The translations under genes were made by a program, and so were the position numbers. This document shows, piece by piece, positions 11,949 through 24,098 of a DNA stretch of 64,000 bases. Numbering within the stretch: the first letter of the stretch is position 1; each line of letters opens with the position of its first letter. Source of the DNA: Petrolisthes cinctipes (lineage: Eukaryota > Arthropoda > Malacostraca > Decapoda > Porcellanidae); the NCBI GenBank assembly GCA_033782935.1, contig JAWQEG010000412.1:1105501-1169500 (forward strand), read 5' to 3'. The notes beneath the pieces are model-generated. The model was not told where the DNA came from. It did no database searches and was given only the letters and a program-made list of their open reading frames with translations.

Positions 11949-12598
11949 GCATGTACAGATCGCTTCTACGACCCCAAAATATCGAATTTTCGGGTGTTTT
12001 AAGCCTGAATTTGAGATATAAACGAGTACAGAAGATGCATGCACATATCGACTTTTGGGCACCTAAAATATCGATTTTGAGCATGTTTTGAGCCTATATT
12101 TTGAAAACATTCTAGCACTGAGTAGGCATGTACAGATCGCTTCTGGGACCCCTAAATATCGAATTTTCTGGTGTTTTGGGACTGAATTTGAGATATCGAC
12201 TTGTTGGCACTTAAATTATCGATTTTTAGCATGTTTTTAGCCTATATTTTGAAAATGTTCTAGCACTGAGTAGGCATGTACAGATCGCTTCTACTACCCC
12301 AAAATATCGAATTTTCGGGTGTTTTAAGCCTGAATTTGAGATATAAACGAGTACAGAAGATGCATGCACATATCGACTTTTGGGCATCTAAAATATCGAT
12401 TTTGAGCATGTTTTGAGCCTATATTTTGAAAACATTCTAGCACTGAGTAGGCATGTACAGATCGCTTCTGGGACCCCTAAATATCGAATTTTCTGGTGTT
12501 TTGGGACTGAATTTGAGATATCGACTTGTTGGCACCTAAATTATCGATTTTTAGCATGTTTTTAGCCTATATTTTGAAAATGTTCTAGCACTAAGTAG
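11949..12598 (+). repeat. Two 325-bp L4-S1 dimers
   Basis: Monomer starts 11949, 12126, 12274, 12451 and 12599 give 177, 148, 177, 148. The L4 members share 'cttctac.accccaaaatatc'; the S members share 'gacttgttggcac'. A simple two-monomer local expansion. Confidence 0.85.
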
Positions 12599-13275
12599 GC
12601 ATGTACAGATTGCTTCTGGGACACCAAAATAATGAATTTTCGGGTGTTTTGAGACTGAATTTGAGATATAAACGGGTACAGAAGATACATGCACATATTG
12701 ACTTTGGGCATCTAAAATATCGATTTTCAGCATGTTTTGGGCCTGTATTTTGAAAATACTCTAACACGGAGTAGGCATGTAGAGATCGCTTCTGGGACCC
12801 CAAAATATCGAATTTTCGGGTGTTTAGGGCCAGAATTTGAGATATAAACGGGAACAAAAGATGCATGCACATATCGACTTTTGGGCACCTAAAAGATCGA
12901 TTTTCAGTATGTTTTTGGCCTGTATTTTGAAAATACTCTAACACGGAGTAGGCATGTACAGATCGCTTCTGGGACCCCAAAATATCGAATTTTCGGGTGG
13001 TTTGAGCCAGAATTTGAGATATAAACGGGTACTGAAGATGCATGCACATATCGACTTTTGAGCACCTAAAACATCGATTTTGAGCATGTTTTGGGCCTGT
13101 ATTTTGAAAATACCCTAACACGGAGTAGGCATGTACAGATCGCTTCTGGGACCCCAAAATATCGAATTTTTGGGTGTTTTGGGCCTGAATTTGAGATATC
13201 GCCTTTACGCACCTAAAATATCGATTTTTAGCATGTTTTTAGCCTATATTTTGAAAATATTCTAGCACTGAGTAG
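12274..13275 (+). repeat. Six-monomer HOR unit, second copy
   Basis: Starts 12274, 12451, 12599, 12775, 12952 and 13129 reproduce the lengths and subtype order of 4061-5062 at a spacing of 8,213 bp. It overlaps the second 325-bp dimer. Confidence 0.8.
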
Positions 13276-13599
13276 GCATGTACAGATTGCTTCTGGGACC
13301 CCTAAATATCGAATTTTCGGGTGTTTTGGGCAATAATTTGAGATATAGCCTTTACGCACCTAAAATATCGATTTTTAGCATGTTTTGAGCCTATATTTTG
13401 AAAATATTCTAGCACTGAGTAGGCATGTACAGATCGCTTCTACGACCCCAAAATATCGAATTTTCGGGTGTTTTAAGCCTAAATTTGAGATATAAACGAG
13501 TACAGAAGATGCATGCACATATCGACTTTTGGGCACCTAAAATATCGATTTTGAGCATGTTTTGAGCCTATATTTTGAAAACATTCTAGCACTGAGTAG

Positions 13600-14749
13600 G
13601 CATGTACAGATCGCTTCTACGACCCCAAAATATCGAATTTTCGGGTGTTTTAAGCCTGAATTTGAGATATAAACGAGTACAGAAGATGCATGCACATATC
13701 GACTTTTGGGCACCTAAAATATCGATTTTGAGCATGTTTTGAGCCTATATTTTGAAAACATTCTAGCACTGAGTAGGCATGTACAGATCGCTTCTGGGAC
13801 CCCTAAATATCGAATTTTCTGGTGTTTTGGGACTGAATTTGAGATATCGACTTGTTGGCACCTAAATTATCGATTTTTAGCATGTTTTTAGCCTATATTT
13901 TGAAAATGTTCTAGCACTGAGTAGGCATGTACAGATCGCTTCTACGACCCCAAAATATCGAATTTTCGGGTGTTTTAAGCCTGAATTTGAGATATAAACG
14001 AGTACAGAAGATGCATGCACATATCGACTTTTGGGCACCTAAAATATCGATTTTGAGCATGTTTTGAGCCTATATTTTGAAAACATTCTAGCACTGAGTA
14101 GGCATGTACAGATCGCTTCTGGGACCCCTAAATATCGAATTTTCGGGTGTTTTGGGACTGAATTTGAGATATCAACTTGTTGGCACCTAAATTATCGATT
14201 TTTAGCATGTTTTTAGCCTATATTTTGAAAATGTTCTAGCACTGAGTAGGCATGTACAGATTGCTTCTGGGACCCCAAAATAATGAATTTTCGGGTGTTT
14301 TGAGCCTGAATTTGAGATATAAACGGGTACAGAAGATACATGCACATATTGACTTTGGGCATCTAAAATATCGATTTTCAGCATGTTTTGTTCCTGTATT
14401 TTGAAAATGCTCTAACACGGAGTAGGCATGTACAGATCGCTTCTGGGACCCCAAAATATCGAATTTTCGGGTGGTTTGAGCCTGAATTTGAGATATAAAC
14501 GGGTACAGAAGATGCATGCACATATCGACTTTTGAGCACTTAAAACATCGATTTTGAGCATGTTTTGGGCCTGTACTTTGAAAATACCCTAACACGGAGT
14601 AGGCATGTACAGATCGCTTCTGGGACCCCAAAATATCGAATTTTCGGGTGTTTTGGGCCTGAATTTGAGATATCGCCTTTACGCACCTAATATTTCGATT
14701 TTTAGCATGTTTTGAGACTATATTTTCAAAATTTTCTAGCACTGAGTAG
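13600..14749 (+). repeat. L4 copies, dimers and a five-monomer HOR (825 bp at 13925-14749)
   Basis: Starts 13600, 13777, 13925, 14102, 14250, 14426, 14603 and 14750 give 177, 148, 177, 148, 176, 177, 147. The last five form L4-S1-L2-L3-S2, the six-monomer unit minus L1. Two near-identical L4 monomers (13423 and 13600) lie in direct tandem just upstream. Confidence 0.8.
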
Positions 14750-16521
14750 GCATGTACAGATCGCTTCTGGGACCCAAAAATATCGAGTTTTCGGGTGTTT
14801 TGAGCTTGAATTTGAGATGTAAACGAGTACAGAAGATGCATGCACATATCGACTTTTGGGCAACTAAAATATCGATTTTGAGCATGTTTTGAGCCTATAT
14901 TTTGAAAACATTCTAGCACTGAGTAGGCATGTTCAGATCGCTTCTGGGACCCCTAAATATCGAATTTTCGGGTATTTTGGGCCTTAATTTGAGATATCGA
15001 CTCTTTGGCACCTAAAATATCGATTTTTAGCATGTTTTTACCCTATATTTTCAAAATATTCTAGCACTGAGTAGGCATGTACAGATTGCTTCTGGGACCC
15101 CAAAATATTGAATTTTCGGGTGTTTTGAGCCTGAATTTGAGATATAAACGGGTGCAGAAGATACATGCACATATTGCCTTTGGGCATCTAAAATATCGAT
15201 TTTCATCATGTTTTGGGCCTGTATCTTGAAAATACTCTAACACGGAGTAGGCATGTATAGATCACTTCTGGGACCCCAAAATATCGAATTTTCGGGTGTT
15301 TTGATCCTGAAATTGAGATATAAACGGGTACTGAAAATGCATGCACATATCGACTTGTTGGCACCTAAAACATCGATTTTGAGCATGTTTTGGGCCTGTA
15401 TTTTGAAAATACTCTAACACGGAGTAAGCATGTACAGATCGCTTCTGGGACCCTTAAATATCGAATTTTCGGGCGTTTTGGGCCTTAATTTGGGATATCG
15501 ACTTTTTGGCACCTAAAATACCGATTTTTAGCATATTTTTAGCGTATATTTTGAAAATATTCTAGCACTGAGTAGGCATGCACAAATTGCTTCTGGGACC
15601 TTAAAATATTGAATTTTCGGGTGTTTAGAGCCTGAATTTGAGATATAAACGGGTACAGAAGATGCATGCACATATCGACTTTTGGGCAACTAAAATATCG
15701 ATTTTGAGCATGTTTTGAGCCCATATTTTGAAAACATTCTAGGACTGAGTAGGCATGTACAGATCCACTTCTGGGACCCCTAAATATCGAATTTTCGGGT
15801 GTTTAGGGCCTGAATTTGAGATATCGCCTTTACTCACCTAAAATATCGATTTTTAGCATGTTTTAAGCCTATATTTTGAAAATATTCTAGCACAGAGTAG
15901 GCATGTACAGATCGCTTCTTGGACCCCTAAATATCGAATTTTCGGGTGTTTTGGGCCTTAATTTGAGATATCGACTTTTTGTCACCTAAAATATCGATTT
16001 TTAGCTTGTTTTTAGCCTATATTTTGAAAATATTCTAGCACTAAGTAGGCATTTACAGAATGCTTCTGGGACCCCTAAATATCGAATTTTCGGGTGTTTT
16101 GGGCCTTAATTTGAGATATAGCCATTACGCACCTAAAATATCGATTTTTAGCATGTTTTTGAGCCTATATTTTGAAAATATTCTAGCACTGAGTAGGCAT
16201 GTACAGATCGCTTCTGCAACCCCAAAATATCGAATTTTCGGGTGTTTTGAGCCTGAATTTGAGATATAAACGAGTACAGAAGATGCATGCACATATCGAC
16301 TTTTGGGCACCTAAAATATCGATTTTGAGCATGTTTTGAGCCTATATTTTGAAAACATTCTAGCACTGAGTAGGTATGTACCGATCGCTTCTGGGACCCC
16401 TAAATATCGAATTTTCTGGTGTTTTGAGACTGAATTTGAGATATCGACTTTTCGGCACCTAAATTATCGATTTATAGCATGTTTTTAGCCTATATTTTGA
16501 AAATGTTCTAGCACTGAGTAG
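14730..16521 (+). repeat. Block B3, diverged relative of block B
   Basis: Aligns to block B copy 2 at a spacing of 6,804 bp before the marker deletion and 6,814 bp after it. The 10-bp difference is exactly the boundary deletion that B3 lacks. B3 therefore derives from before, or outside, the lineage that suffered the deletion. Confidence 0.75.
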
Positions 16522-18851
16522 GCATGTACAGATTGCTTCTGGGACCCCAAAATAATGAATTTTCGGGTGTTTTGAGCCTGAATTTGAGATATAAACGGGT
16601 ACAGAAGATACATGCACATATTGACTTTGGGCATCTAAAATATCGATTTTCATCATGTTTTGGGCCTGTATTTTGAAAATACTCTAACACGGAGTAGGCA
16701 TGTATAGATCACTTCTGGGACCCCAAAATATCGAATTTTCGGGTGTTTTGATCCTGAAATTGAGATATAAACGGGTACTGAAGATGCATGCACATATCGA
16801 CTTTTTGGCACCTAAAACATCGATTTTGAGCATGTTTTGGGCCTGTATTTTGAAAATACTCTAACACGGAGTAGGCATGTACAGATCGCTTCTGGGACCC
16901 CTAAATATCGAATTTTCGGGCGTTTTGGGCCTTAATTTGGGATATCGACTTTTTGGCACCTAAAATACCGATTTTTAGCATGTTTTTAGCCTATATTTTG
17001 AAAATATTCTAGCACTGAGTAGGCATGTACAAATTGCTTCTGGGACCTTAAAATATTGAATTTTCGGGTGTTTAGGGCCAGAATTTGAGATATAAACGGG
17101 TACAGAAGATGCATGCACATATCGACTTTTGGGCACCTAAAAGATCGATTTTCAGTATGTTTTTGGCCTGTATTTTGAAAATACTCTAACACGGAATAGG
17201 CATGTACAGATCCCTTCTGGGACCCCTAAATATTGAATTTTCGGGTGTTTTGGGACTGAATTTGAGATATCGACTTTTTGGCACTTAAAATATCGATTTT
17301 TAGCATGTTTTTAGCCTATATTTTGATAATATTCTAGCACTGAGTAGGCATGTACAGATTGCTTCTGGGACCCCAAAATAATGAATTTTCGGGTGTTTTG
17401 AGCCTGAATTTGAGATATAAACGGGTACAGAAGATACATGCACATATTGACTTTGGGCATCTAAAATATCGATTTTCATCATGTTTTGGGCCTGTATTTT
17501 GAAAATACTCTAACACGGAGTAGGCATGTATAGATCACTTCTGGGACCCCAAAATATAGAATTTTCGGGTGTTTTGATCCTGAAATTGAGATATAAACGG
17601 GTACTGAAGATGCATGCACATATCGACTTTTTGGCACCTAAAACATCGATTTTGAGCATGTTTTGGGCCTGTATTTTGAAAATACTCTAACACGGAGTAG
17701 GCATGTACAGATCGCTTCTGGGACCCCTAAATATCGAATTTTCGGGCGTTTTGGGCCTTAATTTGGGATATCGACTTTTTGGCACCTAAAATACCGATTT
17801 TTAGCATGTTTTTAGCCTATATTTTGAAAATATTCTAGCACTGAGTAGGCATGTACAAATTGCTTCTGGGACCTTAAAATATTGAATTTTCGGGTGTTTA
17901 GGGCCAGAATTTGAGATATAAACGGGTACAGAAGATGCATGCACATATCGACTTTTGGGCACCTAAAAGATCGATTTTCAGTATGTTTTTGGCCTGTATT
18001 TTGAAAATACTCTAACACGGAATAGGCATGTACAGATCCCTTCTGGGACCCCTAAATATTGAATTTTCGGGTGTTTTGGGACTGAATTTGAGATATCGAC
18101 TTTTTGGCACTTAAAATATCGATTTTTAGCATGTTTTTAGCCTATATTTTGATAATATTCTAGCACTGAGTAGGCATGTACAGATTGCATCTGGGACCCC
18201 AAAATATTGAATTTTCGGGTGTTTTGAGCCTGAATTTGAGATATAAACGGGTACAGAAGATACATGCACGTATTGACTTTGGGTATCTAAAATATCGATT
18301 TTCTGCATGTTTTGGGCCTGTATTTTGAAAATATATTAGCACTGAGTAGGCATGTACAGATTACTTCTGGGACCCCAAAATATTGAATTTTCGGGCTTTT
18401 TGAGCCTGAATTTGAGATATAAACGGGTAATGAAGATGCATGCACATATCGACTTTTTTGCACCTAAAACATCGATTTTGAGCATGTTTTGGGCCTGTAT
18501 TTTGAAAATGCTCTAACACGGAGTAGACATGTACAGATCGCTTCTGGGACCCCTAAATATCGAATTTTCGGGTGTTTTGGGCCTGAATTTGAGATATCGA
18601 CTTTTTGGCACCTAAAATATCGATTTTTAGCATATTTTTAGCCTATATTTTGAAAACATTCTAGCACTGCGTAGGCATGTACAGATTGCTTCTGGGACCC
18701 AAAAATATCGAATTTTCGGGTGTTTAGGGCCAGAATTTGAGATATAATCGGGTCCAGAAAATGCATGCACATATCGACTTTTGGGCACCTAAAAGATCGA
18801 TTTTCAGTATGTTTTTTGCCTGTATTTTGAAAACACTCTAACACGGAGTAG
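16522..18851 (+). repeat. 826-bp five-monomer HOR, nearly three units
   Basis: Starts 16522, 16698, 16875, 17023, 17200, 17348 (176, 177, 148, 177, 148) repeat at 17348-18174 with the same lengths, and again with more divergence to 18852 (18026 to 18852 is also 826 bp). Order is L2-L3-S1'-L1-S1. The first two units are nearly identical by eye; both share 'acggaatagg' at the L1 end. Confidence 0.9.
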
Positions 18852-20680
18852 GCATGTAAAGATCGCTTCTGGGACCCCTAAATATCGAATTTTCGGGCGT
18901 TTTGGGCCTTAATTTGGGATATCGACTTTTTAGCACCTAAAATAGCGATTTTTAGCATGTTTTTAGCCTATATTTTGAAAATATTCTAGCACTGATTAGG
19001 CATGTACAGATTGCTTCTGGGACCCCAAAATATTGAATTTTCGGGTGTTTAGGGCCAGAATTTGAGATATAAACGGGTACAGAAGATGCATGCACATATC
19101 GACTTTTGGGCACCTAAAAGATCGATTTTCAGTATGTTTTGGGCCTGTATTTTGAAAATACTCTAACACGGAGTAGGCATGTACATATCGCTTCTGGGAC
19201 CCCTAAATATCGAATTTTCGGGTGTTTTGGGACTGAATTTAATATATCGACTTTTTGGCACCTAAAATATCGATTTTTAGCATGTTTTTAGCCTATATTT
19301 TGAAAATATTCTAGCACTGAGTAGGCATGTACAGATTGCTTCTAGGACCCCAAAATATTGAATTTTCTGGTGTTTTGAGCCTGAATTTGAGATATAAACG
19401 GGTACAGAAGATACATGCACATATTGACTTTGGGCATCTAAAATATCGATTTTCAGCATGTTTTGGGCATGTATTTTTAAAATACTCTAACACGGAGTAG
19501 GCATGTACAGATCGCTTCTGAGACCCCAAAATATCGAATTTTCGGGTGTTTTGAGTTTGAATTTGAGATATAAACGAGTAGAGAAGATGCATGCACATAT
19601 CGACTTTTGGGCTCCTAAAATATCGATTTTCGGTATGTTTTGAGCATATATTTTGAAAACATTCTAGCACTGAGTAGGCATGTACAGATCGCTTCTAGGA
19701 TACCAAAATATCGAATTTTCGGGTGTTTAGGGCCAGAATTTGAGATATAAACGGGTACAGAAGATGCATGCACATATCGACTTTTGGGCACCTAAAAGAT
19801 CGATTTTCAGTATGTTTTTGGCCTGTATTTTGAAAATACTCTAACACGGAATAGGCATGTACAGATCCCTTCTGGGACCCCTAAATATTGAATTTTCGGG
19901 TGTTTTGGGACTGAATTTGAGATATCGACTTTTTGGAACTTAAAATATCGATTTTTAGCATGTTTTTAGCCTATATTTTGATAATATTCTAGCACTGAGT
20001 AGGCATGTACAGATTGCTTCTGGGACCCCAAAATATTGAATTTTCGGGTGTTTTGAGCCTGAATTTGAGATATAAACGGGTACAGAAGATACATGCACAT
20101 ATTGACTTTGGGTATCTAAAATATCGATTTTCTGCATGTTTTGGGCCTGTATTTTGAAAATATTCTAGCACTGAGTAGGCATGTACAGATTGCTTCTGGG
20201 ACCCAAAAATATTGAATTTTCGGGCTTTTTGAGCCTGAATTTGAGATATAAACGGGTAATGAAGATGCATGCACATATCGACTTTTTTGCACCTAAAACA
20301 TCGATTTTGAGCATGTTTTGCGCCTGTATTTTGAAAATACTCTAACACAGAGTAGACATGTACAGATCGCTTCTGGGACCCCTAAATATCGAATTTTCTG
20401 GTGTTTTGGGCCTGAATTTGAGATATCGACTTTTTGGCACCTAAAATATCGATTTTTAGCATATTTTTAGCCTATATTTTGAAAACATTCTAGCACTGAG
20501 TAGGCATGTACAGATCGCTTCTGGGACCCAAAAATATCGAATTTTCGGGTGTTTATGGCCAGAATTTGAGATATAAACGGGTCCAGAAAATGCATGCACT
20601 TATCGACTTTTGGGCACCTAAAAGATCGATTTTCAGTATGTTTTTTGCCTGTATTTTGAAAACACTCTAACACGGAGTAG
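18852..20680 (+). repeat. Diverged HOR segment
   Basis: Starts 18852, 19000, 19177, 19325, 19501, 19678, 19855, 20003, 20179, 20356, 20504 and 20681 give 148, 177, 148, 176, 177, 177, 148, 176, 177, 148, 177; 19855-20680 is again 826 bp. The part from about 20080 matches 21938-22593 at a spacing of 1,858 bp. Confidence 0.8.
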
Positions 20681-21915
20681 GCATGTACAGATCGCTTCTG
20701 GGACCCCTAAATATCGAATTTTCGGGTGTTTTGGGCCTGAATTTGAGATATCGCCTTTACTCACCTAAAATATCGATTTTTAGCATGTTTTGAGCCTATA
20801 TTTTTAAAATATTCTAGCACTGAGAAGGCATGTACAGATTGCTTCTGGGACCCCAAAATATCGAATTTTCGGGTGTTTTGAGCCAGAATTTGAGATATAA
20901 ACGGGTACTGAAGATGCATCCACATATCGACTTTTGGGCACCTAAACCATCGATTTTGAGCATGTTTTGGGCCTGTATTTTAAAAATACTCTAACCAGGA
21001 GTAGGCATGTACAGATCGCTTCTGGGACCCCAAAATATCGAATTTTCGGGTGTTTTGGGCCTGAATTTGAGATATTGCCTTTACGCACCTAAAAAATCGA
21101 TTTTTAGCATGTTTTGAGCCTAAAATTTGAAAATATTCTAGCACTGAGTAGGCAGGTACAGATCGCTTCTGGGACCCCAAATATATCGAATTTTCGGGTG
21201 TTTTGAGCTTGAATTTGAGATATAAACGGGTACAGAAGATGCATGCACATATCGACTTTTGGGCACCTAAAATATCGATTTTGAGCATGTTTTGAGCCTA
21301 TATTTTGAAAATATTCTAGCACTGAGTAGGCATGTAGAGATTGCCTCTGGAACCCCAAAATATTGAATTTTCGGGCTTTTTGAGCCTGAATTTGAGATAT
21401 AAACGGATACTGAAGATGCATGCACATATCGACTTTTGGGCACTTAAAAGATCGATTTTCAGTACGTTTTTGGCCTGTATTTTGAAAATACTCTAACACA
21501 GAGTAGGCATGTACAGATCGCTTCTGGGACCACAAAATATCGAAGTTTCGGGTGTTTTGAGCCTGAATTTGAGATATAAACGGGTACTGAAGATTCATGC
21601 ACATATCGACTTTTGGGCACCTAAAACAACGATTTTGAGCATGTTTTACGCCTGAATTTTGTAAATACTCTAACACGGAGTAGGTATGTACAGATCGCCT
21701 CTAGGACCCCAAAATATCGAATTTTCGGTTGTTTTGGGCCAGAATTTGAGATATAAACTGGTACTAAAGATGCATGCACATATCGACTTTTGGGCACCTA
21801 AAACATCGATTTTGAGCCTGTTTTGGGCCTGTATTTTGTAAATACTCTAACACGGAGTAGGCATGTACAGATCGCTTCTGGGACCCCAAAATATCGAATT
21901 TTCGGGTGTTTTGAG
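20681..21915 (+). repeat. Block D, copy 1 (spacing 2,183 bp)
   Basis: Matches 22864-24098. Shared rare markers are 'gcactgagaaggcatg', 'ctctaaccaggagtag', 'gcctaaaatttgaaaat', 'ggcaggtacag', 'cctctggaacc', 'tcgaagtttcggg' and 'ttttacgcctg'. One internal 2-bp difference ('ccccaaatatatcg' at about 21180) makes a 178-bp monomer here. This block is also the source type for the insert at 42962-45170. Confidence 0.85.
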
Positions 21916-22863
21916 CCTGAATTTGAGATATAAACGGGTACAGAAGATACATGCACATATTGACTTTGGGTATCTAAAATATCGATTTTCTGCATGTTTT
22001 GGGCCTGTATTTTGAAAATATTCTAGCACTGAGTAGGCATGTACAGATTGCTTCTGGGACCCCAAAATATTGAATTTTCGGGCTTTTTGAGCCTGAATTT
22101 GAGATATAAACGGGTAATGAAGATGCATGCACATATCGACTTTTTTGCACCTAAAACATCGATTTTGAGCATGTTTTGGGCCTGTATTTTGAAAATACTC
22201 TAACACAGAGTAGACATGTACAGATCGCTTCTGGGACCCCTAAATATCGAATTTTCTGGTGTTTTGGGCCTGAATTTGAGATATCGACTTTTTGGCACCT
22301 AAAATATCGATTTTTAGCATATTTTTAGCCTATATTTTGAAAACATTCTAGCACTGAGTAGGCATGTACAGATCGCTTCTGGGACCCAAAAATATCGAAT
22401 TTTCGGGTGTTTATGGCCAGAATTTGAGATATAAACGGGTCCAGAAAATGCATGCACTTATCGACTTTTGGGCACCTAAAAGATCGATTTTCAGTATGTT
22501 TTTTGCCTGTATTTTGAAAACACTCTAACACGGAGTAGGCATGTACAGATCGCTTCTGGGACCCCTAAATATCGAATTTTCGGGTGTTTTGGGCGTTAAT
22601 TTGAGATATCGACTTTTTGGCACCTAAAATATCGATTTTTAGCATGTTTTTAGCCTATATTTTGAAAATATTCTAGCACTGAGTAGGCATGTACAGATTG
22701 CTTCTGGGACCCCAAAATATCGAATTTTCGGGTGTTTTGAGCCTGAATTTGAAATATAAACGGGTACTGAAGATTCATGCACATATCGACTTTTGGGCAC
22801 CTAAAACATCGATTTTGAGCATGTTTTGGGCCTGAATTTTGTAAATACTCTAACACGGAGTAG

Positions 22864-24098
22864 GCATGTACAGATCGCTTCTGGGACCCCATAATATCGA
22901 ATTTTCGGGTGTTTTGGGCCTGAATTTGAGATATCGCCTTTACTCACCTAAAATATCGATTTTTAGCATGTTTTGAGCCTATATTTTTAAAATATTCTAG
23001 CACTGAGAAGGCATGTACAGATTGCTTCTGGGACCCCAAAATATCGAATTTTCGGGTGTTTTGAGCCAGAATTTGAGATATAAACGGGTACTGAAGATGC
23101 ATCCACATATCGACTTTTGGGCACCTAAACCATCGATTTTGAGCATGTTTTGGGCCTGTATTTTAAAAATACTCTAACCAGGAGTAGGCATGTACAGATC
23201 GCTTCTGGGACCCCAAAATATCGAATTTTCGGGTGTTTTGGGCCTGAATTTGAGATATTGCCTTTACGCACCTAAAAAATCGATTTTTAGCATGTTTTGA
23301 GCCTAAAATTTGAAAATATTCTAGCACTGAGTAGGCAGGTACAGATCGCTTCTGGGACCCCAAAATATCGAATTTTCGGGTGTTTTGAGCTTGAATTTGA
23401 GATATAAACGGGTACAGAAGATGCATGCACATATCGACTTTTGGGCACCTAAAATATCGATTTTGAGCATGTTTTGAGCCTATATTTTGAAAATATTCTA
23501 GCACTGAGTAGGCATGTAGAGATTGCCTCTGGAACCCCAAAATATTGAATTTTCGGGCTTTTTGAGCCTGAATTTGAGATATAAACGGATACTGAAGATG
23601 CATGCACATATCGACTTTTGGGCACTTAAAAGATCGATTTTCAGTACGTTTTTGGCCTGTATTTTGAAAATACTCTAACACAGAGTAGGCATGTACAGAT
23701 CGCTTCTGGGACCCCAAAATATCGAAGTTTCGGGTGTTTTGAGCCTGAATTTGAGATATAAACGGGTACTGAAGATTCATGCACATATCGACTTTTGGGC
23801 ACCTAAAACAACGATTTTGAGCATGTTTTACGCCTGAATTTTATAAATACTCTAACACGGAGTAGGTATGTACAGATCGCCTCTGGGACCCCAAAATATC
23901 GAATTTTCGGTTGTTTTGGGCCAGAATTTGAGATATAAACTGGTACTGAAGATGCATGCACATATCGACTTTTGGGCACCTAAAACATCGATTTTGAGCC
24001 TGTTTTGGGCCTGTATTTTGTAAATACTCTAACACGGAGTAGGCATGTACAGATCGCTTCTGGGACCCCAAAATATCGAATTTTCGGGTGTTTTGGGC
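22864..24098 (+). repeat. Block D, copy 2
   Basis: Second copy of 20681-21915. Its right portion (from about 23170) is also the left end of the 7,263-bp duplication, so these markers recur once more at about 30434-31361. Confidence 0.85.
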
